Shown in pieces: positions 63,881 to 64,000 of a DNA stretch of 64,000 bases. A program made the translations under genes and the position numbers. The DNA comes from JL08 sp039969355 (GTDB lineage Bacteria > Pseudomonadota > Alphaproteobacteria > Rhodobacterales > Rhodobacteraceae). Location of the stretch: the NCBI GenBank assembly GCA_039969355.1, contig JBDVOA010000028.1, positions 1 through 64,000 of the forward strand, written 5' to 3'. A model generated the notes under the pieces. That model worked only from the letters and a program-made list of their open reading frames with translations, was not told the origin of the DNA and ran no database searches. Within the stretch, counting starts at the first letter, position 1. Each line of letters begins with the position of its first letter.

Positions 63881-64000
63881 TTTTTCCCCCAATATTATGT
63901 CTTTCACTGCAACCCGTTTCTGATCCGCTGCATAGACAGATCCTTCACGCATTTCCATTGCTCCGGCCAGAAAGCACGGATTGTGGGCAGCATCAACCGA

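Noticed and set aside
63881..64000. End of a separate gene upstream of the SDR gene.
   Set aside because: One minus-strand frame ends near 63910 and another runs into the SDR frame, but neither stretch shows a recognisable family, so I do not call it.

Overview
The window looks like a chromosomal segment of a marine-type alphaproteobacterium, most likely order Rhodobacterales, Roseobacter group. I infer this from the proteins read by eye: a class I PHA synthase with phasin, PhaR and depolymerase; the hflK-hflC-DUF2065-Do protease cluster; DUF2842 beside purA; a DUF1194 protein; an LdtR-like MarR regulator; and many short proteins of the kind conserved in Roseobacters. I see no rRNA, tRNA, insertion sequence, phage gene or CRISPR array. 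Genes are densely packed, often with ATGA or TGATG overlaps, and no gene-free stretch exceeds 300 bases.

Layout. 1-5.6 kb: the 5' end of ftsY (minus strand) with a perfect hexanucleotide repeat, a small secreted protein, xseA divergent from purD, an FG-GAP-like secreted protein, a [2Fe-2S] ferredoxin and a lipoprotein. 5.6-11.7 kb: a long minus-strand run rpiA-gor-hflK-hflC-DUF2065-Do protease. 11.9-16.9 kb: a class III nucleotide cyclase, a GST, sdaA, a DMT exporter and thiamine pyrophosphokinase. 17-20.7 kb: a very acidic conserved protein, then purA-DUF2842. 20.9-24.3 kb: a membrane-bound EEP-family protein, a cobalt-type nitrile hydratase operon (alpha, beta, accessory protein, rhodanese) and secG. 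24.5-28.8 kb: pyrG, a DUF1330 gene broken by one stop codon, a secreted protein, and two tandem TerB-like genes overlapping a signal-less PhnD-like protein.

29-38.5 kb: an ABC importer for a polar amino acid or amine, followed by two glutamine-synthetase-like ligases, a class I amidotransferase and an FAD amine oxidase. This set fits gamma-glutamylation-based amine catabolism. A DegT-type aminotransferase follows. 38.5-43 kb: the PHA storage locus (phaR, phaP, phaC divergent from phaZ) with good candidate PhaR operators. 43-49 kb: hydrolases, a VOC protein, a DUF4105 protein and thrS.

49.1-51.7 kb is the most interesting locus: a compact four-gene bufferin-type RiPP operon. It has a cysteine-containing DUF2282 precursor, a DUF692/MNIO modifying enzyme, a DUF2063 partner and a DoxX membrane protein. 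The last three genes are joined by ATGA overlaps. The likely role is copper or metal-stress protection by a periplasmic modified peptide.

51.7-58.4 kb: an ArsC/Spx-like reductase, a cold-shock protein, thyA-folA, gloA, a DUF1194 vWA protein, an LdtR-like regulator, sdhE with an XRE regulator, an aspartate aminotransferase and a conserved small protein. 58.4-64 kb: a minus-strand sugar-acid catabolic operon (SDR dehydrogenase, IlvD/Edd dehydratase, fumarylacetoacetase-type hydrolase, 2-hydroxyacid dehydrogenase) ending in a decayed enolase-superfamily gene. It resembles non-phosphorylative deoxy-sugar or aldonate pathways that end in a 2,4-diketo acid hydrolysis.
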